Part shown: positions 1-5,233 of the stretch, one piece after another | Layout: every line of letters begins with the position of its first letter | Position numbering within the stretch: position 1 is the stretch's first letter | Assembly (NCBI GenBank): GCA_017534365.1 | Contig: JAFWCS010000291.1 | Coordinates: forward strand, 1 to 5,233 | Source of the DNA: Clostridia bacterium | Lineage (GTDB): Bacteria; Bacillota; Clostridia; Oscillospirales; Acutalibacteraceae | Length of the DNA: 5,233 nucleotides | Direction: 5' to 3' | Position numbers and translations under genes: made by a program | The notes under the pieces: generated by a model | Seen by the model: only the letters and a program-made list of their open reading frames with translations | The model's database searches: none | What the model was told of the DNA's origin: nothing

Positions 1-2
1 CG

Positions 3-632
3 CTTCTTTCGGTTGAAAACAGCGGCGTCACGGAGCAGGACCTGTATCGGCTGATCGAGGAAATGCCTTCGATCCAGGATTCCAAAGAATACCTGATGAG
101 TTATATGCCGCTTGAAGCCGACGCGATTCAAAAAGGGTGCCGGAAGCTGTTTGATGCGCTGCTTTATTATTTCGACAACGCGGTTTCTCATTATGCGCAG
201 CTGCACTTCTTTTACGGCAGAGAACCGACGAAGGATGAAATCCATGAAGCGATCGAAGCGCTGGAGCTGATGACGGAGATTTTTGAAAAAGTCTACACCG
301 ACGGGAACTACGGTGCCTGCTGGAAGGTCGTGATCTACAATTACGGTTATCTGGGGCAGTATTATCACAGGCTCGGCGACGACGCAAAGGCGCTCGAAAA
401 CCTCAGGAAATGCGCCGCGCTTGCCAGACGGTTCGATACGATGCCGAACGAAACGCAGCGGACCGCGCTCTTATTCAGGGGAACGACACTGAATAAGCAG
501 GAAGACGTGGCCGTTCTGCTGGATACCAGCTTATGCAAACGGATGACGCATCACATGCTGGAGAACTATCCGCTGTCGGACGCATTCAAAGCGAAGCCGG
601 CATTCAGGGAGATCCTGGAGATCATGAAATAA
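3..632 (+). CDS. C-terminal part of a TPR-like helical protein, probably an XRE-family transcriptional regulator (5' end outside window)
   Basis: The reading frame is open from base 3 to the TAA at 630-632, so the gene starts upstream of the window. The ATG at 63 is probably internal: 20 sensible in-frame codons precede it, and no GGAGG-type site sits before it. The visible 209 residues are almost entirely alpha-helical. A TPR-like helix pair lies around residues 105-145 (YTDGNYG, then YGYLGQYYHRLGDDAKALENL, then ARRFD). The tail, with LENYPLSDAF and FREILEIMK, is short and charged. From memory of the family, the order 'DGxYG / LGDxxKALExLxKxA / FD' is typical of the C-terminal sensor half of clostridial HTH-XRE proteins, whose N-terminal ~70 residues bind DNA. 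That half is not visible here, so the regulator role is inferred; a stand-alone TPR protein is the alternative. No catalytic motif or membrane segment is seen. It converges on the membrane-protein gene ending at 728 and shares a terminator with it. Confidence 0.72.
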   Translation, partial: LLSVENSGVTEQDLYRLIEEMPSIQDSKEYLMSYMPLEADAIQKGCRKLFDALLYYFDNAVSHYAQLHFFYGREPTKDEIHEAIEALELMTEIFEKVYTDGNYGACWKVVIYNYGYLGQYYHRLGDDAKALENLRKCAALARRFDTMPNETQRTALLFRGTTLNKQEDVAVLLDTSLCKRMTHHMLENYPLSDAFKAKPAFREILEIMK

Positions 633-658
633 AGCCGGCGGCACGGCGGCCTTTTGAA

Positions 659-696
659 AAAACAGGATGCAGATTTTGCGGTCTGCATCCTGTTTT
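659..696. terminator. Bidirectional intrinsic terminator between convergent genes
   Basis: A perfect 15-bp inverted repeat, AAAACAGGATGCAGA at 659-673 and its complement at 682-696, encloses an 8-base loop. On the plus strand the stem ends in TTTT followed by CTTT. On the minus strand the A-run at 657-662 reads as a run of six T. It lies 26 bases past the stop of the plus-strand gene and 31 bases past the stop of the minus-strand gene, so it can serve both. A weaker GC-rich hairpin just upstream (about 631-654, followed by TTTT) may add to plus-strand termination. Confidence 0.88.
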
Positions 697-727
697 CTTT
701 GATCGATTCTCTGATAAAAGATCCGGA

Positions 728-1570
728 TTATTTGGACTTCGAGACAGACGCTCTGCCCGCGAATTCCTTGTTCAGATCGTTCTTGCCGCGATGGCGGTAG
801 GGGACGAACTTCAGGAAGATGAAGGAGATCACCGCGCCGACGGTGTTGAGCACCGTGTCGGCCATGGTGTCCATCAGCGGCCAGCGCTCCGGGAAGCAGG
901 GGTCAAAGAGCGTGAGCGCCTTGGGCGTGCCCTCCGCGAGCGCGAGGCACCAGTGCTGCGCGTCGCCCGCCTTCATGATATCGCCTGCCGCCGCTGCGGA
1001 TTTGCTCGCGATCTGGTCGAAGGTGAATTCGAACAGTTCCCAGCCCGTGGAGGCGAGGAAGGAGAAGCCGACGGCGGCCATCAGCACCATGGAGACCGGC
1101 GCCGTGACCCGGTCGCGCTTCTGGATCGCGCAGGCCAGCTCATAGCCGAAGAAGACGCAGGCGCCGCCGCCGATCAGGTGGAGCACAACGTCCCACCAGC
1201 GGAAGCTGTAGTAGAGATTGAGGAATTTGCCGCCGAAGGAGGCGCAGAAAATGCCGATGATCAGGAAGGTCTGCACGACGGACGGCACGTGGCGGAGCAT
1301 GTTCTTTTTGGGGAAGAGCTGGAAGATCTCCCAGACGAACATGCCGATCAGGTTTGCGCCGACCTGCAGGGGGTCGGTGATGTCATACTTGCGCAGAAAG
1401 ATCTGCTGAAAAATGTTGGCGTCCGCCGGGACCGACTCCGTGCCGGTGCCGCGGATCGCGCCGATCAGGCCGACAAAAAACGCAAAGAGCATCAATGCGC
1501 GGAAGATCCACCAGATGATAAAACGATATGTGGGGCAGCCCGCCTTGAGGCGGTTCCAGTAAGCAGCCAT
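728..1570 (-). CDS. Six-helix integral membrane protein, DUF2238/YjdF-like
   Basis: This 280-residue protein has about six hydrophobic segments, near residues 16-38, 68-86, 95-115, 126-147, 156-180 and 236-254. Polar residues that look conserved cluster in or next to the later helices: W126, D127 and H131 (WDVVLH) followed by a GGG turn, W177, E178 and E181 (GWELFEF), and D234, D238, N242 and G245 (MDTMADTVLNTVG). This order (WDxxxH, then WExxE, then DTxxDxxxNxxG) matches my recollection of the DUF2238/YjdF family, whose biochemical role is not established; a distant VanZ-like protein is the alternative. The C-terminal ~25 residues are basic and probably cytoplasmic. The start is well supported: GGAGGT lies 5 bases upstream of the ATG, and a near-consensus promoter precedes it. 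It is therefore transcribable independently of the beta-helix gene 103 bp upstream, although readthrough is possible because no terminator is seen in that gap. No substrate can be named. Confidence 0.8.
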   Translation of the reverse strand: MAAYWNRLKAGCPTYRFIIWWIFRALMLFAFFVGLIGAIRGTGTESVPADANIFQQIFLRKYDITDPLQVGANLIGMFVWEIFQLFPKKNMLRHVPSVVQTFLIIGIFCASFGGKFLNLYYSFRWWDVVLHLIGGGACVFFGYELACAIQKRDRVTAPVSMVLMAAVGFSFLASTGWELFEFTFDQIASKSAAAAGDIMKAGDAQHWCLALAEGTPKALTLFDPCFPERWPLMDTMADTVLNTVGAVISFIFLKFVPYRHRGKNDLNKEFAGRASVSKSK

Positions 1571-1575
1571 TTTTT

Positions 1576-1581
1576 ACCTCC
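1576..1581 (-). promoter_or_regulatory. Ribosome binding site of the membrane-protein gene
   Basis: GGAGGT on the minus strand, separated by five A residues from the ATG at 1570-1568. It fixes the start of the membrane-protein gene. Confidence 0.85.
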
Positions 1582-1614
1582 GAAACTGTTTTTTCTTTGT
1601 GCGAATGCTGTTAC

Positions 1615-1643
1615 ACTATAGCAAACTTTTCACGGCGTGTCAA
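1615..1643 (-). promoter_or_regulatory. Sigma-A (sigma-70 type) promoter for the membrane-protein gene
   Basis: On the minus strand TTGACA (1643-1638) is followed by exactly 17 bases and then TATAGT (1620-1615), one mismatch from TATAAT. Transcription would start near 1608, giving a leader of about 37 bases that contains the GGAGGT site. The spacer holds a small perfect palindrome, CACG-C-CGTG, at 1631-1639. An imperfect dyad with TGCT/AGCA ends spans the -10 at 1606-1623. Either could be an operator, but neither is strong enough to claim as one. Confidence 0.85.
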
Positions 1644-1673
1644 GGAAAATCGGATATTGTAGGAATTTTGTAA

Positions 1674-3860
1674 TCAGTTTTGTTGCCGCGCGGTCAGCGT
1701 GCCGGCGGCGTCTGTGTTCCAGGCCTCGAAGCCGATCGCCTCCAGCGCCGGATTGTTTTCCGGCAGGGTGAAGTCTCCGGCCTTCGGATCCCGGAAGCCC
1801 GGGTCCGCAATGACGGCCTGCTGAAAATGTCCCTTGCGCTGCACCGCGCCGGCAAAGAGCCGGGTCAGCGGGCTCGGCTCGCTCTGCCAGTTGCAGAAGA
1901 CGCGCTGGCCGTTGCGCAGATCCCAGAACAGGTTGCCGCTGTCGGTGAAGCAGCCGTTGCGCAGCTCGGCAAAGATCGGCGCGTCGTCGGTCAGGAAGAT
2001 GTTGCCGGTGAGCGAGAATTCCAGATGCGTCGCCGGATCGTCAAATCCGATCTGATGGTCTGCGCCGGTGTAGCTCGAGCGCAGCGCGCCCTCCGCGCCG
2101 AGGGCAAAGATGTTGTTCCGGATGCGGTTGCCCTCTCCGTAATGCTGGTGAAACGTCTGGGAGCCGCAGGCATAGACCAGATTCTTCTCGACCTCGATTT
2201 CGGAGGAGCCTTCGTCCAGATAGATCCCCCAGCCGCCGTAGCCGCCTTCGTCCGGATCGGCGGCGACGTCGCTGATGACGTTGCCGCGAAGGACGGTGCC
2301 GGGCTGCCGGCCGAGGGTGTAAATGCCGCCCATATCGGAGAGCCAGCCCTGCCCGATCTGCCGGATGCGGTTGTTCGTGATGCGCAGATCGCGTGTCACG
2401 CTCGGCGCGTAGCCCCACATCCAGCCGGCGGAGATCGCGGTATAATAACCGTCGGAAATATCATTGTGATCCAGGTCGCAGTCCCGCGCGTGGGTCAGCA
2501 GGATGCCGCAGCCGGAATAGAAATACCTGCCGTAGCTGCGGATGACGTTGTCCCGCACGGTGATGCGCTCGGTCAGCTCCGCGTCCGGTCCGCTGCTCGC
2601 GCCGTCGATGAAGATGCCGGAGGCGCCGATCTGCGTCAGGTCGCAGCCGGTCACGGCGGCGTCCTTGACCGCGCGGCTGAATTTCACGGCGCAGGTGCCG
2701 AGATCGCGGAACGCGCAGTTGCGGAACGCGACACCGCTGCAATGGGAAAACTCGACCGCGCCGCCGCAGTCAAATTCCGCCTGCGGGTGCCGCATGCCGT
2801 AAGCCGCCAGCCAGTGGTCGTGGCCCTCCAGCTCCGGGAAGGGGCTGCAGGTTTCGCAGAAGGTCAGGCCGTCAAAGGTCAGGCCGCTGCAGTGCTCCGC
2901 GGTCAGCAGCCGGTCGGTCACGGCCAGCCGAAGCGTCAGCGTTTCCGCGGTTTCGCCCGGCAGGGGCAGATAGCAGAGCCGCCCGCGCAGGCTGTCATAA
3001 TACCATTCGCCGGGCTTGTCGAAGGCCTCGCGCACGTTTTCAAAATAGTATTTCTGCCCCGCTTCCACGCGCATGGAAAGCGGCGTGGTCAGATGCAGAC
3101 GGTTGGCTGCCGCGTCGTAGCCCTCGATGTTGGAGAGCTCGTCGCACCAGAAGTGCAGCAGCCGCAGCGTCACGCCCTGCGGGGCGTAAAAATCGCGCAC
3201 GGTCTGCGCTTTGTCGGGCGTCAGGGCGAGATCGCCGTAGGACCAGTCCTTCCACGGCGTGGTTTCGTCGGTGAACAGGCCGTCGCTGTGGTCGGTGGTT
3301 TTCACGTAAAAATAGCCGCTTTCCGGGTAGCGCGTGCAGGGCAGCGCCGTGTCGCCGCGCAGCACCGTCGTGAACGCGGCGGCCTGCGGCGCGGGCGCGC
3401 TCAGGCAGGCGTGCCCGTTGACGGTGTCCGCCTCCCAGTCCGTGATCGGCAGGGAGCCGCACAGGCGCGGCGTTTCGCCCGGCACGGCGGCATAGGTGAC
3501 GTTTGCGGCGTCCTGCGCGTCAAAGGTCAGCGGGTCAGTCAGCAGATAGTCGCCGCCGCGCAGCCAGACCGTGATCGGTCCGGAGACGCCGGCAGCCCGT
3601 TTTTCCGCCGCAAGCGCCTTCGCCCGCGCGAGCGTGACCGGGGCGCTTTCTATGCCGTCGGCAGCCGGATCTCCGTCCGGGGCGGCGGCGATGTCGTCGG
3701 GGCCGAAGACGTAAGGCAGCGGTTCGCGCGCGGGCTTGACCTGCGGCTCGGGATCCGCGTAGGTGAAGCCCGGGTCCGCGGCGGTCCACCGGTCCGTCAG
3801 ACGCAGCAGCGGCAGGAGCAGCAGCATAATCAACGCAACGATTCGTAAAAACAGACCCAT
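1674..3860 (-). CDS. Secreted or membrane-anchored right-handed parallel beta-helix protein, probable GH141-like carbohydrate-active enzyme
   Basis: This 728-residue protein begins with a hydrophobic leader (about residues 3-20, after a very short N-terminus) that lacks a lipobox cysteine, so it is exported or membrane-anchored. Residues ~75-135 resemble the N-terminal beta-helix cap (ITVWLRGGDYLL, VPGETPRLCGS). Residues ~270-300 carry the PGEWYYD...GRLCYLPLPGE block. Residues ~320-625 are beta-helix coils rich in short G/N/D turns (CSGVAFRNCAF, RITNNRIRQIG, GNRIRNNIFALG). The best-preserved stretch is GQGWLSDMGGIYTLGRQPGT (504-523) and GGWGIYLDEGSS (542-553), with D509 and D549 as candidate catalytic acids, then FHQHYGEGN at 570-578. 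The end (ADPGFRDPKAGDFTLPENNP) is the usual closing motif of such proteins. I relate this pattern to GH141 and similar beta-helix glycosidases acting on plant-type glycans; the exact family and substrate are inferred. GGAGG lies 5 bases before the ATG, and the gene starts 12 bases after the hydrolase stop, so the two are cotranscribed. Confidence 0.85.
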   Translation of the reverse strand: MGLFLRIVALIMLLLLPLLRLTDRWTAADPGFTYADPEPQVKPAREPLPYVFGPDDIAAAPDGDPAADGIESAPVTLARAKALAAEKRAAGVSGPITVWLRGGDYLLTDPLTFDAQDAANVTYAAVPGETPRLCGSLPITDWEADTVNGHACLSAPAPQAAAFTTVLRGDTALPCTRYPESGYFYVKTTDHSDGLFTDETTPWKDWSYGDLALTPDKAQTVRDFYAPQGVTLRLLHFWCDELSNIEGYDAAANRLHLTTPLSMRVEAGQKYYFENVREAFDKPGEWYYDSLRGRLCYLPLPGETAETLTLRLAVTDRLLTAEHCSGLTFDGLTFCETCSPFPELEGHDHWLAAYGMRHPQAEFDCGGAVEFSHCSGVAFRNCAFRDLGTCAVKFSRAVKDAAVTGCDLTQIGASGIFIDGASSGPDAELTERITVRDNVIRSYGRYFYSGCGILLTHARDCDLDHNDISDGYYTAISAGWMWGYAPSVTRDLRITNNRIRQIGQGWLSDMGGIYTLGRQPGTVLRGNVISDVAADPDEGGYGGWGIYLDEGSSEIEVEKNLVYACGSQTFHQHYGEGNRIRNNIFALGAEGALRSSYTGADHQIGFDDPATHLEFSLTGNIFLTDDAPIFAELRNGCFTDSGNLFWDLRNGQRVFCNWQSEPSPLTRLFAGAVQRKGHFQQAVIADPGFRDPKAGDFTLPENNPALEAIGFEAWNTDAAGTLTARQQN

Positions 3861-3865
3861 AGCAG

Positions 3866-3870
3866 CCTCC
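3866..3870 (-). promoter_or_regulatory. Ribosome binding site of the beta-helix gene
   Basis: GGAGG on the minus strand, 5 bases before the ATG at 3860-3858. It lies wholly inside the 12-base gap after the hydrolase stop codon, which settles the start and fits translation from a shared message. Confidence 0.85.
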
Positions 3871-3872
3871 GT

Positions 3873-4592
3873 TTATTCTGTAAATTCAGCGATCCGGTCG
3901 GCGGTTTGCCGGATCTGGGCGTCGCAGGAAATGGCGGGTTCGCCGTCGCCTGCCTGCGAACCGTAATCACCGAAATATGCGTGGCAGCCGCCTTCGATGA
4001 CGAATTCCTCCGCGTCGGGCGGCAGATTCTGCGCTGCGGCGGCGTATTTTTCGCGGTTCAACACGCCGTCCTCCGAACCGTAGACGGAGAGCACGCGCAG
4101 ACCGGACGCCCGCAGATCGGCGGTGGAATAGGCGGCGAGCAGGATCAGACCGTCATACGCCGCCGGATGCCCGGCAATATAGCTTGCGGCCATTGCGCCT
4201 CCGAGCGAATGCCCGCAAAGAAACCAGCGGGTGATGTCCGGGAAGCGGTCCGGAATGCCGTCGGCGGCATCGGCGTCGAGCACCGCGAGATTGCCCGGCA
4301 TCGGCACGAGCACGCAGAGCAGGCCGCGCTGCGCGCAGGCGGTCAGCAGCGGGGCATAGGCTTCGGGCTCCACCTTGCCGCCGGGATAGAAGATCAGCCC
4401 GGCGGTCGGATGCGGCGGCGAGAAGACCGTCAGCTTCCCGTTTGCCGTCACGGTGATCTGCCCGTTGCCGGCCATGGCTTCGACCGCCGCCGGCTGCGCC
4501 GGATAGGCGTCGCGCACGTAAATCAGACCGGCGAGCGCGCCGAGCAGCAGCAACACGGAAAGCAGGATCGCCGCCCATCGAAGTTTTCTCAT
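3873..4592 (-). CDS. Membrane-anchored or secreted alpha/beta hydrolase (esterase-like)
   Basis: This 239-residue protein starts with MRKLR and a hydrophobic segment at about residues 7-25, forming a signal peptide or uncleaved anchor that puts the catalytic part outside the membrane. The fold is recognised from the oxyanion-region motif YPGGKVEPEAYAPLL (69-83), the nucleophile elbow GHSLGG with S129 (127-132), the acid in YGSEDG with D175 (171-176), and the histidine H204 in GGCHAYFGDYGSQAGDG (201-217). Order and spacing match a Ser-Asp-His triad of the Abhydrolase_5 (PF12695) type, whose members hydrolyse ester or related bonds; the substrate cannot be read from sequence. In relatives I remember, the residue before the histidine is usually Asn (GGNH), whereas here it is Cys203. 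GGAGG lies 7 bases before the ATG. The start overlaps the upstream stop as ATGA, and the beta-helix gene follows after 12 bases. That context suggests ester removal (for example acetyl groups) from a glycan, which is an inference. Confidence 0.88.
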   Translation of the reverse strand: MRKLRWAAILLSVLLLLGALAGLIYVRDAYPAQPAAVEAMAGNGQITVTANGKLTVFSPPHPTAGLIFYPGGKVEPEAYAPLLTACAQRGLLCVLVPMPGNLAVLDADAADGIPDRFPDITRWFLCGHSLGGAMAASYIAGHPAAYDGLILLAAYSTADLRASGLRVLSVYGSEDGVLNREKYAAAAQNLPPDAEEFVIEGGCHAYFGDYGSQAGDGEPAISCDAQIRQTADRIAEFTE

Positions 4593-5233
4593 ACTTGTCC
4601 CTCCGGAATGCGCAGAGCATCACGATGTGCAATGCAGTTTAAAAACCGCAGACCGGGCATAGGTCTGCCAAAAAACTGCGGCGCTTCCCAGTATCCGATT
4701 TGCTCCAGAAACTGACGGGCTGTCTGTGCCAGATCGGAATCACAGCGCAGGAAAACAACGGTGCTGCCGACGCGGGCGGCAAACCCGAATTGATGAAGCG
4801 AATCCAGCGCATAAATGCGGTAATTCCCCTTTCCTTCTGAACGTTCTGCAGCGTCATTCGTTCGATAGATTTGCCGGATCTTTGATATGGCCGCCGCCTC
4901 CTGCGCTTTTGCGTCCACTTCATTCTGCATTTGATAGAAGCGAAAGGAAACCCTACGGTCATCGTAACAGATACCCTGCGTTTCCGCTGATGTCAGATCG
5001 TTTTTCTTCAGCGCTGTGGGCGTGATGCCAAAGGCTTCGGCCGCGCGCTGTGCCTGCTCCACGGAAATCGGGCGCATGCGAGGATGCGGCAGAAGAAGCC
5101 AGAGAAACAGCAGGATGCCGAGAATCAGTGTCATGCACGGAATCGTAGCCACAAAGATCGCGCTGATGGACGCCGACGTCATCTTGACGCCATAGGATTC
5201 CAAGATCGAATAGGCGCAGGGCTCGAACAGCCC
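4589..5233 (-). CDS. Unrecognised protein with a membrane segment and soluble C-terminal domain, open at window edge; N-terminal part EamA-transporter-like
   Basis: The frame is open from the right edge of the window to the TGA at 4591-4589, giving 214 visible residues. Residues 1-43 (GLFEPCAYSILESYG, TSASISAIFVATIPCM, then a hydrophobic run) resemble two helices of the first half of an EamA/DMT-family transporter. Residues 34-48 form a hydrophobic stretch, followed by PHPRMRP and a mixed alpha/beta region (about 55-214) that I do not recognise. That region contains SVEQAQRAAEAFGIT, NYRIYALDSLHQFGFAARVG, TVVFLRCDSD and ARQFLEQIGYW, with no catalytic signature. Internal starts are possible at TTG 5203, ATG 5182 and ATG 5134. 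ATG 5134 would give a compact anchor-plus-domain protein (MTLILGILLFLWLLL). None has a good ribosome site, so the true start is probably beyond the edge or the region is a recombined remnant. It is coupled to the hydrolase gene by ATGA. Composition over much of it (~50% G+C) is lower than downstream. Confidence 0.62.
   Translation of the reverse strand, partial: GLFEPCAYSILESYGVKMTSASISAIFVATIPCMTLILGILLFLWLLLPHPRMRPISVEQAQRAAEAFGITPTALKKNDLTSAETQGICYDDRRVSFRFYQMQNEVDAKAQEAAAISKIRQIYRTNDAAERSEGKGNYRIYALDSLHQFGFAARVGSTVVFLRCDSDLAQTARQFLEQIGYWEAPQFFGRPMPGLRFLNCIAHRDALRIPEGQV
4600..4604 (-). promoter_or_regulatory. Ribosome binding site of the alpha/beta hydrolase gene, inside the upstream gene
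   Basis: GGAGG (within GGAGGGAC) on the minus strand, 7 bases before the ATG at 4592-4590. It lies inside the last codons of the upstream gene, whose TGA stop (4591-4589) overlaps this ATG as ATGA. This arrangement indicates translational coupling. Confidence 0.82.
5100..5233 (-). other. EamA/DMT transporter-like segment at the start of the edge gene (possible remnant or fusion part)
   Basis: The translated stretch reads GLFEPCAYSILESYG, then VKMTSASISAIFVATIP, then CMTLILGILLF. In EamA transporters as I recall them, a 'YFxxExxGLxYTSASxAxxIxAxIP' block covers the third and fourth helices of the first repeat and is followed by a hydrophobic run ending in a 'LGE' motif. Here the run instead continues into LWLLLPHPRMRP and an unrelated soluble region. 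The call rests on pattern memory only. The upstream half of any such transporter lies outside the window. Confidence 0.42.

Noticed and set aside
631..654. GC-rich hairpin right after the plus-strand stop codon as a separate terminator
   Set aside because: The stem is short and interrupted by a bulge, with only four T residues after it. It is mentioned under the main terminator but not called on its own.
533..1621. Plus-strand open frame of about 362 codons covering the end of the TPR gene and the membrane-protein gene
   Set aside because: It crosses the bidirectional terminator, lies antisense to a well-supported membrane protein, and has a low-complexity Arg/Asp/Glu/Ala-rich translation.
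1644..1673. Possible terminator directly after the beta-helix gene
   Set aside because: Only a weak A/T-only AAAAT/ATTTT pairing is present, with no GC stem and no T-run placed after a stem, so readthrough into the membrane-protein gene cannot be excluded.
1680..3848. Plus-strand open frame of about 722 codons opposite the beta-helix gene
   Set aside because: It mirrors a G+C-rich gene whose third positions are mostly G or C, which removes stops from the opposite strand. Its translation is Arg/Ala/Val/Gly/Gln-rich with no domain pattern, while the minus-strand frame has clear beta-helix motifs, a leader sequence and a GGAGG site.
4153..4632. Alternative minus-strand frame overlapping the hydrolase start
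   Set aside because: Its product is Arg/Ala-rich without motifs and is out of phase with the GHSLGG-encoding frame, which has the GGAGG site and ATGA coupling.
3906..4715. Plus-strand open frame opposite the alpha/beta hydrolase
   Set aside because: It is antisense to a gene with an intact catalytic triad motif set, and its translation has no recognisable domain; it is a by-product of high G+C.

Overview
The window looks like chromosomal DNA of a clostridial Bacillota, probably a gut or rumen relative of the Oscillospiraceae. The grounds are strong GGAGG ribosome sites, a near-consensus TTGACA-17-TATAGT promoter, a hairpin/T-tract terminator, and an HTH-regulator-like protein with a C-terminal domain that I associate with that group. 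No gene here allows species assignment. Hand counts on sample lines give about 47-53% G+C in the left gene and in much of the right-hand gene, against about 65-72% in the two large central minus-strand genes.

Layout. At the left edge (3-632, plus strand) is the C-terminal part of a protein with an alpha-helical, TPR-like tail, probably an XRE-type transcriptional regulator whose DNA-binding end lies outside the window. It converges on a minus-strand gene across a perfect 15-bp inverted repeat (659-696) that can terminate transcription in both directions. Reading right to left on the minus strand there are then four genes. The first (5233-4589) is open at the window edge and has an unrecognised soluble C-terminal domain; its first ~45 residues resemble part of an EamA/DMT transporter. 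The second (4592-3873) is an exported or membrane-anchored alpha/beta hydrolase. The third (3860-1674) is a large right-handed parallel beta-helix protein, probably a GH141-like carbohydrate-active enzyme. The fourth (1570-728) is a six-helix membrane protein resembling DUF2238/YjdF, with its own promoter in the gap upstream.

The first three minus-strand genes form an operon: the first two overlap by ATGA and the next gap is 12 bp. Each product has a hydrophobic stretch near its N-terminus or upstream of its soluble part, so the set looks like a membrane-tethered, outward-facing group. A reasonable but unproven reading is surface processing of a glycan, with the beta-helix enzyme cutting the chain and the alpha/beta hydrolase removing ester groups. 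The membrane-protein gene is separately promoted and need not be part of this.

No RNA gene, insertion sequence, CRISPR array or gene-free stretch longer than 300 bases was seen. The most unusual point is the apparent transporter-fragment/unknown-domain chimera at the right edge.
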